From contig NZ_BAHE01000015.1 of assembly GCF_000298235.1 (NCBI RefSeq), forward strand, positions 124,001 through 188,000: DNA of 64,000 bases, in the 5' to 3' direction. Positions within the stretch are counted from its first letter, which is position 1. Each line of letters starts with the position of its first letter. The position numbers and the translations under genes were made by a program. Positions 56,034-64,000 of this stretch are shown piece by piece. This DNA is from Gordonia namibiensis NBRC 108229 (lineage in GTDB: Bacteria; Actinomycetota; Actinomycetes; Mycobacteriales; Mycobacteriaceae). A model generated the notes under the pieces. That model saw only the letters and a program-made list of their open reading frames with translations, did no database searches and was not told the origin of the DNA.

Positions 56034-56654
56034 ATGAAGGTGCGACCGCTCACGATCGACGGCGCGTGGGAACTCACCCCGGTCCAGCACGGCGACGCAC
56101 GCGGCCTGTTCGCCGAGGCGTTCAAAGGTGACCTGCTCGCCGAGGTCATCGGGCATCGCTTCGACCTCGCCCAAGTCAACTTGTCGGTGTCCGCGGCGGG
56201 TGTGCTGCGCGGTGTGCACTTCGCCGATGTGCCTCCGGGACAGGCGAAGTACGTCACGTGCGCGTCGGGGGCGATCCTCGACGTCATCGTCGACATCCGC
56301 GTCGGGTCCCCGACCTTCGGCACCTACGACACCGTCCTGCTCGACGATATCGACCGACGTGCGGTCTACCTGTCGGAGGGGCTCGGCCACGCCTTCTGCG
56401 CCCTGGCCGACAACTCGACCGTCACCTACCTCTGCTCCACCGGTTACAACCCGTCGGGTGAGCACGGCATCAACCCGCTCGACCCCGAGCTCGGCATCGA
56501 ATGGCCGACGCAGGCCCGCGACGGATCGCCGCTGGAATACGAACTGTCCGAGAAGGACACCGCCGCACCCGGTCTCACCGAGGCGCGCGAGTCCGGGCTG
56601 CTGCCGGACTACGAAGACGTGATGTCGTTCCTGCAGGGGCTCGCCGCGGAATGA
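56034..56654 (+). CDS. rmlC: dTDP-4-dehydrorhamnose 3,5-epimerase
   Basis: 206 aa. Cupin fold with VLRGVHFADVPPGQAKYVTCASG (catalytic His region), DVIVDIRVGSPTFG and VYLSEGLGHAFCAL. Third step of dTDP-rhamnose synthesis. The fourth gene, rmlD, is not in this window. Operon with rmlA. Confidence 0.95.
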   Translation: MKVRPLTIDGAWELTPVQHGDARGLFAEAFKGDLLAEVIGHRFDLAQVNLSVSAAGVLRGVHFADVPPGQAKYVTCASGAILDVIVDIRVGSPTFGTYDTVLLDDIDRRAVYLSEGLGHAFCALADNSTVTYLCSTGYNPSGEHGINPLDPELGIEWPTQARDGSPLEYELSEKDTAAPGLTEARESGLLPDYEDVMSFLQGLAAE

Positions 56655-56663
56655 TCCCGGCTT

Positions 56664-56850
56664 TCTGAGGTGCGAGCGCAGCGAGCGCAGCAAAAGGCTG
56701 CCGATGCCGCCTCACCAGGCCTTCGTGGCTCGTCGCTTGCGCTCCTCACACCTCAGGCAGCAGGGGGGTAGCGTCGCTTGCGCTCCTCGCACCTCAGGCA
56801 GCAGGGGGTAGCGTCGCTTGCGCTCCTCGCACCTCAGGCAGCAGGGGGGC
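56664..56850. repeat. Inverted and tandem repeats at the rmlC/DUF2304 junction
   Basis: CTGAGGTGCGAGCGCAGCGA (from 56665) can pair with the inverted GTCGCTTGCGCTCCTCGCAC that recurs at 56732, 56773 and 56813 (periods 41 and 40, differing in G-run length). The last copy runs into the 3' coding end of the DUF2304 gene, encoding its final Pro-Pro-Ala-Ala and stop. Likely structured in RNA and a possible bidirectional terminator. Confidence 0.8.
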
Positions 56851-57187
56851 GGTTCTCCGGCTTCTCGGCGTTCTGCAACGCGATGGCGCGGGCGAGGCGG
56901 GCGTACTTCACCTCGAGATCGCGGAACCGGAGGTACGTCGACACCGTGGTGAACGCGAATGCGATGACCAGCAGGAACAGCACGAGGTCGAGGCCGCGCT
57001 GGATGCCGATCTTGTTGGCCACCCAGGTGACGTCGTCCTGGCGCAGCATCGCGTAGAGACCGAAGCCCACGAAGGCGACGAACAGGATCTTCACCCCGGC
57101 CGACGAGCGAGCCGTGCCACGGTTGACGACGAAGAAGCCGACGAGCGCGAGCAGTCCGATGATCGCGAGGATCTGGAACCAGATCAT
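56834..57187 (-). CDS. DUF2304 membrane protein
   Basis: 117 aa. Three membrane helices: residues ~3-22, ~34-50 and ~67-86. A short charged cytoplasmic C-terminal segment (YLRFRDLEVKYARLARAIALQ) follows. DUF2304 proteins usually sit next to a polyprenyl-phosphate glycosyltransferase and may anchor or assist it; the GT2 gene lies 7 bases upstream. The C-terminal end coincides with a repeat unit. Confidence 0.9.
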   Translation of the reverse strand: MIWFQILAIIGLLALVGFFVVNRGTARSSAGVKILFVAFVGFGLYAMLRQDDVTWVANKIGIQRGLDLVLFLLVIAFAFTTVSTYLRFRDLEVKYARLARAIALQNAEKPENRPPAA

Positions 57188-57194
57188 GGAGTCC

Positions 57195-57896
57195 TCACTT
57201 CCTCATCCGGGTGTGGAACAGGCCGTCGGCGACGATGTTGACCCCGTTTATCAGCGACTGTCCCTTCGCGCGCGAGTATTCGGTGTAGAGGATCGTCACC
57301 GGTTGCTCGGCGACCCGCCAGTTGTGGTGGTCGATGAGCGCGATGAACTCCGACGCATGACTCATGCCGCTCATGAGGAGGTCGAGATCGTCGGCGACCT
57401 TCTTGTTGAAGACGCGAAGTCCGTTGTGCGCGTCGGACAGTCCGAGCCGACGCGTGCGCGGGCTCAGGAAGACGATGGTGCGCAATGCCATCCGACGCAA
57501 CAGTGGGACGGACTCGCTGCGTCCCTCGGCGAAGCGGGTGCCGACGATGATGTCGACCGGTTCGGTGCGCAGGCGGGCGACCATCGCCGACACGTCGTCG
57601 ACCTGATGCTGGCCGTCGGCGTCGAAGGTGACGAAGAAGCGTGCGCCGGGCTGCTTGCGCGCGTACTCGACGCCGGTCTGGATCGCGGCGCCCTGCCCGA
57701 GGTTCACCGGATGACGCACCAGGTGGACCCCGGCCGCCTTGATCTCCTCGGCCGAGTTGTCCGACGAACCGTCGTCGACACAGACGATGTTGGGGAAGGT
57801 CTCGCGTGCCTTGGCCGCGACCTCCCGGATCACCTGACCCTCGTTGAAGACGGGTACCACCAGCCACACGTCGGCATTGGTGATGGGTTCGGCCAT
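57195..57896 (-). CDS. Family 2 glycosyltransferase (DPM1-like)
   Basis: 233 aa from ATG 57896 (MAEPITNAD); a TTG three codons upstream is also in frame. GT-A fold with VVPVFNEGQVI at the N-terminus, VDDGSSDNS, and the DxD-type motif FDADGQHQ (residues ~97-104). Resembles dolichol/polyprenyl-phosphate sugar synthases. With DUF2304 it probably transfers a sugar to polyprenyl phosphate for envelope glycans. Confidence 0.93.
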   Translation of the reverse strand: MAEPITNADVWLVVPVFNEGQVIREVAAKARETFPNIVCVDDGSSDNSAEEIKAAGVHLVRHPVNLGQGAAIQTGVEYARKQPGARFFVTFDADGQHQVDDVSAMVARLRTEPVDIIVGTRFAEGRSESVPLLRRMALRTIVFLSPRTRRLGLSDAHNGLRVFNKKVADDLDLLMSGMSHASEFIALIDHHNWRVAEQPVTILYTEYSRAKGQSLINGVNIVADGLFHTRMRK

Positions 57897-57962
57897 GGTG
57901 AACAACCCTATCCCGGCCGGTCGCGGCGCTCAGCGCCCGGCACGCCCGGCTAGTCTTGTCGG

Positions 57963-58808
57963 GTGCCGATCGACGTGATGATGCCCTTCTACGGCGACGT
58001 CGCGCAGTTCCGCGAGGCGGTGACCAGTGTCCTCGACCAGAGTGACCCGGATCTGCGGCTCGTGGTGGTCGACGACTGCTATCCCGACCCCACACCCCGC
58101 GAATGGCTCACCTCGCTGAACGACGCGCGCGTCCGCTACGTGCGCAACAAGACCAACCTCGGCGTCAACGGCAACTTCCGACGATGCGTCGAGCTCGTGA
58201 CCGCCGACTGGTTCGTCGTCATGGGGTGCGACGACGTGATGCACGCCGACTACCTGGCTACGGTCCGCACCCTGACCGAGCACCACCCGGAGGCCTCGGT
58301 CATCGCGCCCGGCGTCGACGTCATCGACGAGAACGGCCGGACGGTGCGCCCCCTGGGGGACCGCATGAAGAACGTGCTGGCCCCCTCCCGCGCGACCGTG
58401 CTGTCCGGCGAACGCCTTGCCACCAGCCTCTATCACGGCAACTGGACCTACTTCCCGTCGTTGCTGTGGCGGACCGCCCCGGTACGCGAAGTGGGTTTCC
58501 GGCCGGGGCTGGAGATCGTCCTCGACCTCGCGCTCCTCATCGACCTCGCCGCCGCTGACGGCTCACTCGTCTACGACCCCGAGGTCGTCTTCTCCTACCG
58601 CCGCCACAGCGCATCGGTGAGCTCGGTGCAGGCCGTCGACGGACGGCGCTTCGACGAGGAGAACCGTTTCTTCGCGGAGGAGGCGCAGCGGTGCGCCGAA
58701 CGCGGCTGGCCCAAGGCGGCGCGGGCGGCCCGGCTGCATGCGACGTCGCGGTTGAATCATCTGCAGGCGCGGGTGGGTGCGCAGGTCGGCCGGTTCAGCC
58801 GCGGATAG
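57963..58808 (+). CDS. Family 2 glycosyltransferase
   Basis: 281 aa from GTG 57963. N-terminal DVMMPFYGDVAQFREAVTSVLDQ, VVVDDCYPDPTP, NLGVNGNFRRCVE, and GCDDVMHADYL as the metal-binding DxD equivalent. The C-terminal region includes FSYRRHSASVSS. Probably adds a sugar during cell-wall polysaccharide or glycolipid synthesis. Divergent from the DPM1-like gene. Confidence 0.92.
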   Translation: MPIDVMMPFYGDVAQFREAVTSVLDQSDPDLRLVVVDDCYPDPTPREWLTSLNDARVRYVRNKTNLGVNGNFRRCVELVTADWFVVMGCDDVMHADYLATVRTLTEHHPEASVIAPGVDVIDENGRTVRPLGDRMKNVLAPSRATVLSGERLATSLYHGNWTYFPSLLWRTAPVREVGFRPGLEIVLDLALLIDLAAADGSLVYDPEVVFSYRRHSASVSSVQAVDGRRFDEENRFFAEEAQRCAERGWPKAARAARLHATSRLNHLQARVGAQVGRFSRG

Positions 58809-58825
58809 ACCTCACCCATCTGCTC

Positions 58826-59010
58826 CCTGAGAAGCGAGCGCAGCGGCCCACTGCTCCCTGAGGTGCGAGCGCAGCGAGCCTCGAAGGGCTCCCGACGCCG
58901 TCTCACCAGGTCTTCGAGGCTCGTCGCTTGCGCTCCTCGCACCTCAGACAGCGAGGGGTGGCTCCTCGGATTTCGGAGGACGAGGGTGGCTCCTCGGGTC
59001 TCGGAGGGCG
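58826..59010. repeat. Repeat-rich convergent junction before the flippase gene
   Basis: CTGAGGTGCGAGCGCAGCGA (from ~58858) and its inverted partner GTCGCTTGCGCTCCTCGCAC (58923-58942) recur as at 56664, with CTCACCAGG-CTTCG between them, followed by degenerate GGTGGCTCCTCGG direct repeats. No gene is visible in 58809-59035. Confidence 0.78.
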
Positions 59011-59035
59011 GGGTGGCGCGTCGCTTGCGTAGCTC

Positions 59036-60322
59036 TCAGGCCGCCGGTCGCCGCAGCACCCCGACCACGTGCACGCCGAGGCCGACGAGAGGACCGACGA
59101 CGAGGGCGACGCAGGTGCGGACCTCGACGTCGGCCGGGATCAGCAGCATGCCGACGGCGACGAGCGTGGCGACCCACCATCCAGCCGCGTACCAACGGTG
59201 GGCGCCCGCGGCGATCGCGGCGGCGCCGGTGACGGTCAGCAGGGCCAGGCACGTGGCACCGGCGGTGAGGAGGGCAACGACGTAGCCGTCGAGGTCGAAG
59301 TCGGCGCCGAAGATCGATCGCAACAGCCACGGCCCGACGGCCCACGCGGCCACGATCCCGACCCCGCCAATCACGCCGACGATGCCCAGCGGAGCTATCA
59401 GCGCGGCGATCCGACGGTCCCGTCGGTCGACGAACCGTGAGATCAGCACGCCCTGGAAGCTGTTGAGCGGCACCAGCAGCGGCGCGCGGGTGAGTGTCAC
59501 CGCCAAGATCAGTGCGCCGATGAGCCGCGCCTCATCGGCGTCGGGGGTGCCGCGCAGGTTGGCGGTCAGGTTGATCAGCACCGGGAAGCCCATCACGAGG
59601 ACGGCACTTGCCGCGGCGGCGGCCATCGCGGTCAAGGTGTTGGCAGTGAGACGGCGCGGTGGCACGTCGCCTCCGACCCCGACCGCACGCCGGGCCGCCG
59701 ACGAACCGAGCAGCAGCAGACACCACGACACGGAACCGATGACGGTGATGATCAGGAAGGCCGTGGTGCCCAAGCCGGCGGCCACCGCGATGACGGCACC
59801 GGCCAGACGGATCAGCGCGTCGACAGACAGCAACACCGCGAACGACGACCAGCTCAGCATCCCGGACAGTGCGCCGCACAGGTGCGCGTACACCGCGAAG
59901 CTCGCCACGCCGACGGCCAGCAGGGCCACCGACAGCCAGCGCTCGTCGGTGAAGACCTCACCGCTCCACAGCGGCGAGGTCGCGGCCACGAGAGCGGCCA
60001 GACCAACCCCGATCCCGACGTTCACGAGTATCGGTCGCGACCGGACGGTGCCGTCGGAGGTCGCGCGCACGGCACGCGTCGTCTCCTGCAGCTGACCGTT
60101 CTGTGCACCGGTGACGAGGCCGTAGGCCGCCCAGAACACCGCGAAGACGCCGTATCCGATCGCGCCGAGATGTCGTGCGGCCAGCAGCAGCACCAGATAG
60201 CCCGATGCGGCGGCGATGAGCGTCGCGATCGTGACGCGTCCCAGGGACCGCGCGTCGGTGTCGGTTCCCCCGGCCGCACCGGAAGGGGTGTCCGGCGTCG
60301 GTGCCGGCCTGTCCGTCGTCAC
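59036..60322 (-). CDS. Polysaccharide flippase-like membrane protein
   Basis: 428 aa from GTG 60322 (VTTDRPAP), eight bases after the upstream M1 peptidase stop; the frame is open 51 codons upstream but inside that gene. Twelve to fourteen membrane helices in the MATE/Wzx style (SGYLVLLLAARHLGAIGYGVFAVFWAAYGLV near the start). Probable lipid-linked oligosaccharide exporter, in keeping with the neighbouring glycosyltransferases. Confidence 0.85.
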   Translation of the reverse strand: MTTDRPAPTPDTPSGAAGGTDTDARSLGRVTIATLIAAASGYLVLLLAARHLGAIGYGVFAVFWAAYGLVTGAQNGQLQETTRAVRATSDGTVRSRPILVNVGIGVGLAALVAATSPLWSGEVFTDERWLSVALLAVGVASFAVYAHLCGALSGMLSWSSFAVLLSVDALIRLAGAVIAVAAGLGTTAFLIITVIGSVSWCLLLLGSSAARRAVGVGGDVPPRRLTANTLTAMAAAAASAVLVMGFPVLINLTANLRGTPDADEARLIGALILAVTLTRAPLLVPLNSFQGVLISRFVDRRDRRIAALIAPLGIVGVIGGVGIVAAWAVGPWLLRSIFGADFDLDGYVVALLTAGATCLALLTVTGAAAIAAGAHRWYAAGWWVATLVAVGMLLIPADVEVRTCVALVVGPLVGLGVHVVGVLRRPAA

Positions 60323-60330
60323 GGGATGCC

Positions 60331-61698
60331 TCAGGACGGGGTGGGGAACGGCGGCAGCTCGGGGGTGAACAGCCAGGCGTCCCACAGGTCCTTGAGCGGC
60401 ATCGACGAGTGGTTGGCGGCGAGCGACATGAAGTCCTCGGTGGTCACCGACCCGTAGCGGTACTTCTCGGTCCACCGGCGCAGCAGTGCGAAGAAGTCAC
60501 CGTCACCGATCCGCAGGCGCAGGGCGTGCAGCGTCAGTGCGCCGCGCTTGTAGACCCAGTCGTCGAACATCTTGCGCGGGGTGGGATCGGCGAGGGGCAC
60601 CTTCACCGGCTCGGCGTCGAGCTTCTCGTAGTAGTGGCGGGCCCACTCGTCGGCGCTTCGGCCGCCGGACCGCTGGCTCCACAACCATTCGGCGTAGCAG
60701 GCGAATCCCTCGTGCAGCCAGATGTCTCGCCAGCGTGAGGCGGTCACCGAGTTGCCGAACCACTGATGGGCCAACTCGTGGGCGATGAGGCGGTCGGCGT
60801 CGCGGCTGCCGTCGCAGTGATTGGCGCCGAAGGTCGAGAAACTCTGTGCCTCGATGGGGATTTCGAGTTCGTCGTCGGTGACGACGACGGTGTACTGCGG
60901 GAACGGATAGGGCCCGAACATCTCGATGAACGCCGAGATCATGTCCATCTGCGGGCCGAAATCGATCCCGAAGTTCTCTTCGAGGCGGGACGGGATGAGC
61001 CCCGTCACCGGAAAGGGCTTGTCGGCCAACGAGATCTGCTTGTACTGACCGATCTGGATCGACGCCAGGTAGGTGGGCATCGGCTCCACCTGCTCATAGA
61101 CCCAGGTGGTCTGCGCGGCGCGGACCCTCTTGGACTCCAGCACGCCGTTGGCGAGCGCGTGGTAGGGGCTGTCGGTGGTGATCGAGATCCGGTAGGGCGC
61201 TTTGGCACTCGGATGGTCGTCGCACGGGAACCACGACGCCGCGCCGTTGGGCTGGTTGGCGCACAGCGAACCGTCGGTCAGTTCCTCCCAGCCCACCTCG
61301 CCCCACGGGCCACGGATGGGACGCGGGCTGCCGTGATAGCGGACGGTGATCGTCATCGCGCCGCCCGGCGGCACCGGGGTGTCCGGCGTGATGGTGAGTT
61401 TGTTGCGGCGATGGCTGTAGCGGGCGCGCTTGGCGTTGACCGAGACCCGCTGCACGGACATCGAGCCCGCGAGATCGAGGGTGAAGCGCTTGAGTTCCCG
61501 CAACGACGTCGCGGTCAGGACAGCGGTGCCGTCGAGGCGATTGCTCGCGACCTTGTACTCGAGTTCGAGGTCGTAGCGGGAGATCCGGAAGCCGAGATTG
61601 CCGTTGTCCGGCAGGTACGGATCGAGGACGTCCGACGGCGCGCCCAGGACGGGCTGCCCGGTGTTCCCTCGCGACCCCAGGCCAGACTTTCCCGGCAC
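60331..61698 (-). CDS. M1-family metallopeptidase
   Basis: 455 aa. Zinc site HELAHQ (His307, Glu308, His311) with the third ligand Glu330 in WLHEGFA. The usual GxMEN exopeptidase motif is replaced by IEAQSFSTFG (residues ~283-291), so substrate handling differs from classic aminopeptidases. No signal peptide, so it is cytoplasmic. Short for an M1 protein; it lacks the large C-terminal domains. Possibly co-transcribed with the flippase gene. Confidence 0.92.
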   Translation of the reverse strand: MPGKSGLGSRGNTGQPVLGAPSDVLDPYLPDNGNLGFRISRYDLELEYKVASNRLDGTAVLTATSLRELKRFTLDLAGSMSVQRVSVNAKRARYSHRRNKLTITPDTPVPPGGAMTITVRYHGSPRPIRGPWGEVGWEELTDGSLCANQPNGAASWFPCDDHPSAKAPYRISITTDSPYHALANGVLESKRVRAAQTTWVYEQVEPMPTYLASIQIGQYKQISLADKPFPVTGLIPSRLEENFGIDFGPQMDMISAFIEMFGPYPFPQYTVVVTDDELEIPIEAQSFSTFGANHCDGSRDADRLIAHELAHQWFGNSVTASRWRDIWLHEGFACYAEWLWSQRSGGRSADEWARHYYEKLDAEPVKVPLADPTPRKMFDDWVYKRGALTLHALRLRIGDGDFFALLRRWTEKYRYGSVTTEDFMSLAANHSSMPLKDLWDAWLFTPELPPFPTPS

Positions 61699-61917
61699 TC
61701 TCGACTCCTACTCCGTTCTGCCGTATGGCATGTTCGCCGGCGGTCGGGTGCCGTGGCCCCCGGGGTGCCGGTACGGTGCGTTTTGGGTCACGACGCGGTT
61801 GCGTTTGATGACTCGATTTCGGCGTAACACCCGCGACGAGGTGATGTCGTCGCGGACACTGTGAGAGTACCTGGCGGCGGGGATCCGGGCCCGCCCGACG
61901 ATGCGAGGAGCAGGGTT

Positions 61918-62346
61918 ATGAGCGGATTCGGCAGTGTCGCGCAGTTTCTCGCGCGACTGATACTCGGCATCATCTTCATCGCCCACGGCTGGCAGAAGCT
62001 GGTGACGCAGGGGATGGATGCCACGAAGGTGGCCTTCGGTCCGGCCGGCATGGACGTGCCGTATCCCGATCTCGCCGCGTACTACGCGACCTGGGTGGAA
62101 CTGGTCGGCGGCATCCTGCTGATCCTGGGCCTGTTGCTGCCCATCGTGGCCACGTTGCTGATCGCGGACATGATCGGCGCGATCGTGTTCGTGCACTGGG
62201 ATGCGGGATTCTGGAACGCCGACAGCGGATACGAATGGCCGCTGGCACTGATCGCCGGTCTCCTGGCGGTCGGTTTCACCTCGGCGGGACGTGTAGCCGC
62301 GGACAGCTACATCATGCGACGGCGGCGTCGAACCGACGTGGTCTGA
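61918..62346 (+). CDS. DoxX-family membrane protein
   Basis: 142 aa from ATG 61918 (GAGGAGCAGGG upstream). Four membrane helices. Typical DoxX start RLILGIIFIAHGWQKL and the segment PYPDLAAYYATWVELVGGILLILGL. DoxX proteins are small quinone- or redox-linked membrane proteins; in mycobacteria a relative works with SodA and SseA against oxidative stress. No such partner is adjacent here. Confidence 0.92.
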   Translation: MSGFGSVAQFLARLILGIIFIAHGWQKLVTQGMDATKVAFGPAGMDVPYPDLAAYYATWVELVGGILLILGLLLPIVATLLIADMIGAIVFVHWDAGFWNADSGYEWPLALIAGLLAVGFTSAGRVAADSYIMRRRRRTDVV

Positions 62347-62381
62347 GGCTCGGCGGTAGGCGAAGCTCGAGACGAGCAGGG

Positions 62382-62439
62382 TCGCCACCTCCGCACGGCG
62401 GCGCCGGTTCCGCCGACGCAGCCGGCGTGGAGGTGGCGA
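62382..62439. terminator. Inverted repeat at the DoxX/TPR junction
   Basis: TCGCCACCTCC (62382-62392) and GGAGGTGGCGA (62429-62439) are perfect 11-bp arms around a GC-rich interior that can itself pair. It lies between convergent genes. The TCGCCACCTCCGC core also occurs near 25884, so it is a second small dispersed motif. Confidence 0.6.
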
Positions 62440-62477
62440 TTCCCGTCGGAGCGGCGGGGCTGGGTCGGGCGGGGTTG

Positions 62478-63059
62478 TCAGGCGAACGCGAGGCCGTCGA
62501 TGGTGGCCGAACTCTGCGATGCGGTGTCGTTGTCGGCGAGCTGGGCCACCAGGCGCGCGATCACGGTGCGTTCCTCGTCGGCATGGTGCAGGCCAACTCC
62601 GTCGATCTCACCAGGGGTGAGGATCTCCAGGGGATCGGTGTCGTGCCGGTGGATCACCGCGGCACCGAGAAGGCGCTGTGCCTGACCGGGATCGATGTCC
62701 CAGCAGGCGTCGGCGGTCATCAGGTAGAGGCGGACGGCCGGCGGATAGTCGTGCAGGTTCACGAGCGCCCAGGCCCAGTGCTTGGCGACGTCGACGGTGT
62801 CGGCCTCCCCGCGACCGTGGGTGCGCACGTACTTGCCGTGCAGCTCGCTGCAGAGGTAGTTGGCGTCGGTCCACAACTGCAGGTGAGACATGCACCGGAC
62901 GCAGTCGTGCAGATTGGACAGATACTTCGTCGAGTATGGTCCCTCGCGTCGTGCCCTGACCTCGCGGAGGACGGAGAATGCGGCGAGCGCATGCTCGTAT
63001 TCGCCCGCGGAGAGGAGAGCTTCGGCCTCGACCTGCAATTCCTCGATCATCTTCGTCAT
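62478..63059 (-). CDS. Conserved tetratricopeptide-like protein
   Basis: 193 aa, all-helical with TPR-like repeats: VEAEALLSAGEYEHALAAFSVLREVR (residues ~10-35) and WAWALVNLHDYPPAVRLYL (~95-113). Three cysteines in a small cluster (LHDCVRCM, YLCSEL). No signal peptide. Probably a protein-interaction adaptor; partner unknown. It lies divergent from the DUF5709 gene across a 100-base gap. Confidence 0.75.
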   Translation of the reverse strand: MTKMIEELQVEAEALLSAGEYEHALAAFSVLREVRARREGPYSTKYLSNLHDCVRCMSHLQLWTDANYLCSELHGKYVRTHGRGEADTVDVAKHWAWALVNLHDYPPAVRLYLMTADACWDIDPGQAQRLLGAAVIHRHDTDPLEILTPGEIDGVGLHHADEERTVIARLVAQLADNDTASQSSATIDGLAFA

Positions 63060-63159
63060 TCTGGTCGATTTCGCGGGCGGTCACCGGCGTATTGACCGAA
63101 CTGGGACAACCCGTGCCGATCCTTGGCACAGGCCTCGACAGGCTGGCATCGTGGCAAGG

Positions 63160-63654
63160 ATGAAGGACGACATCGGCAGCACCCCCGAAGGCTCCGACGG
63201 CGAATACAGCCTCGACGAGGACGATCAGCTCCAGCCGGAGGACACCCTGGTCGACCGCGGAGTCGACGACGTCCTCGACGAAGGTTATTCACCGCCCGAC
63301 TACCGGCCCAAGGGCGCTGTCCACGGGTTGACCGCCCAGGAGCAACGCGAGGGCGAGAGCCTCGACGAGCGACTGGCCGAGGAGGAGCCCGATGTGGGTG
63401 CGGTCGATCCGCTCGACGAGATCACCGCCGACGAGCATGCCAAGAAAGACTGGCGCGCACACGATTCCGACCGGAGCGACGAGTTCGACGAGGACGACGA
63501 GGTCGGTGACCGACGGGCCGGTCGGCTGATCGCGCCGGACGAGGGCTCGGGTATCGACACCGAATCCGAGGTCATCGCTGCCGACGCGGGCATCGACGGC
63601 GCGGGCGCCTCGGCCGAAGAGGCCGCGGTGCACTACATCTCCGATCAGGAGTAG
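63160..63654 (+). CDS. DUF5709 acidic protein
   Basis: 164 aa from ATG 63160. Very acidic, with YSLDEDDQLQPEDTLVDRGVDDVLDEGYSPPDYRPKG, the DUF5709 signature, and the C-terminal EEAAVHYISD. Mostly disordered by composition. The family is conserved in actinobacteria with no known role. Confidence 0.9.
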   Translation: MKDDIGSTPEGSDGEYSLDEDDQLQPEDTLVDRGVDDVLDEGYSPPDYRPKGAVHGLTAQEQREGESLDERLAEEEPDVGAVDPLDEITADEHAKKDWRAHDSDRSDEFDEDDEVGDRRAGRLIAPDEGSGIDTESEVIAADAGIDGAGASAEEAAVHYISDQE

Positions 63655-63670
63655 GGGGACCTCGATACGG

Positions 63671-63832
63671 CCCTCGGGTGGCCCCTCGGGCCTACTCGGC
63701 CGGCGGGTTGGGGGCCTCGGGTGGCCCCTCGGGCCTACTCGGCCGGCGGGTTGGGGGCCTCGGGTGGCCCCTCGGGCCTACTCGGCCGGCGGGTTGGGGG
63801 GCCCTCGGGTGGCCCCTCGGGCCTACTCGGCC
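63671..63832. repeat. 43-bp tandem repeat at the DUF5709/Clp_N junction
   Basis: Four copies begin at 63672, 63715, 63758 and 63803 (periods 43, 43, 45). Each contains CCTCGGGTGGCCCCTCGGGC followed by CTACTCGGCCGGCGGG. The last copy includes the minus-strand stop codon (CTA at 63823-63825) of the neighbouring gene, so the repeat looks like serial duplication of that gene's last codons and 3' flank. Confidence 0.9.
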
Positions 63833-64000
63833 GACGTGGCGAACTGCGCGAGAGTGTCGACGATCTTGTCGCGGATCGCGGTCTTGTCGAGCCCCAGGCC
63901 CGTGAGTGCCTCGGCCACCGAGTTGTCGGCGAACAGTCCGAGCAGCAGGTGTTCGGTGCCGACGTAGTTGTGTCCGAGATCGACGGCGGCGCCGACGGTT
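63823..64000 (-). CDS. Clp_N-domain protein, C-terminal end (runs off the window)
   Basis: 59 codons visible, entering from the right edge. AVDLGHNYVGTEHLLLGLFAD and the following helical segment match the second half of a Clp N-terminal domain (as in ClpC or the small stand-alone Clp_N proteins of actinobacteria). The gene ends here, so it is a short Clp_N protein rather than full ClpC. Its stop codon lies inside the last unit of the 43-bp repeat. Confidence 0.85.
   Translation of the reverse strand, partial: TVGAAVDLGHNYVGTEHLLLGLFADNSVAEALTGLGLDKTAIRDKIVDTLAQFATSAE

Overview
The window looks like chromosomal DNA of a mycolic-acid actinobacterium (Mycobacteriales), most probably Gordonia or a close relative. 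The evidence is high GC with GC-ending codons, frequent GTG starts, AlaLysLys-rich topoisomerase I tail, and gene order. From about 3.6 to 15.1 kb the order flp/tadE/tadF-like, DUF1998 helicase, cspA, conserved protein, topA, membrane adenylate cyclase, DNA polymerase III delta-prime matches the M. tuberculosis Rv3656c-Rv3644c region. The genus assignment is inference.

Layout. 1-3.6 kb: an AT-richer accessory stretch of unrecognised genes, including a compact three-gene operon ending in a four-helix membrane protein. 3.6-4.6 kb: the end of a Tad/Flp pilus locus that is decaying (in-frame stop in the pilin, frameshift in tadE). 4.6-15.1 kb: the conserved helicase-cspA-topA-cyclase-holB block. 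15.1-19.9 kb: an ArsR/SRPBCC pair whose start codon lies in the loop of a 20-bp inverted repeat, then a four-gene NMT1/SsuA-type ABC importer and a 58-aa acidic protein. 19.9-27.4 kb: secreted proteins, an alpha/beta hydrolase with a divergent TetR regulator, two paralogous secreted proteins (one with 14 GGGDN repeats), a PE-PPE-type hydrolase, tRNA-Thr(CGT), a secreted lipase and an ASCH-like protein.

27.6-33.4 kb is the most unusual region. A membrane-anchored protein precedes a 396-aa exported protein with a glycine-zipper segment and a distinct C-terminal domain. Five diverged copies of a ~160-aa exported two-cysteine protein follow, interleaved with two detached copies of that C-terminal domain. 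The order (full protein, small, small, orphan domain, small, small, orphan domain, small) recalls polymorphic-toxin/immunity cassette arrays, but no function is proven.

33.5-35.7 kb: a MinD-like protein lacking the P-loop lysines and tandem pterin-dehydratase/VOC fusion genes. 35.7-42.9 kb: a phosphonate (probably 2-aminoethylphosphonate or N-alkyl derivative) uptake and degradation locus with GntR regulator, palindromic operators, phosphonatase, PhnD, PhnC, a double PhnE fusion, an alcohol dehydrogenase and an FAD oxidoreductase. 42.9-50.3 kb: malic enzyme, GntR-MFS pair, a large DUF6541-type membrane protein and a DUF222/HNH (13E12-type) protein. 50.5-60.5 kb: cell-envelope sugar metabolism (galE, rmlB, rmlA, rmlC, two GT2 glycosyltransferases, DUF2304, a flippase). 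60.3-64 kb: M1 aminopeptidase, DoxX, small conserved proteins and the 3' end of a Clp_N-type gene.

Several junctions between convergent genes carry related GC-rich repeats or strong hairpins. No insertion sequence, CRISPR array, integrase or rRNA gene was seen.
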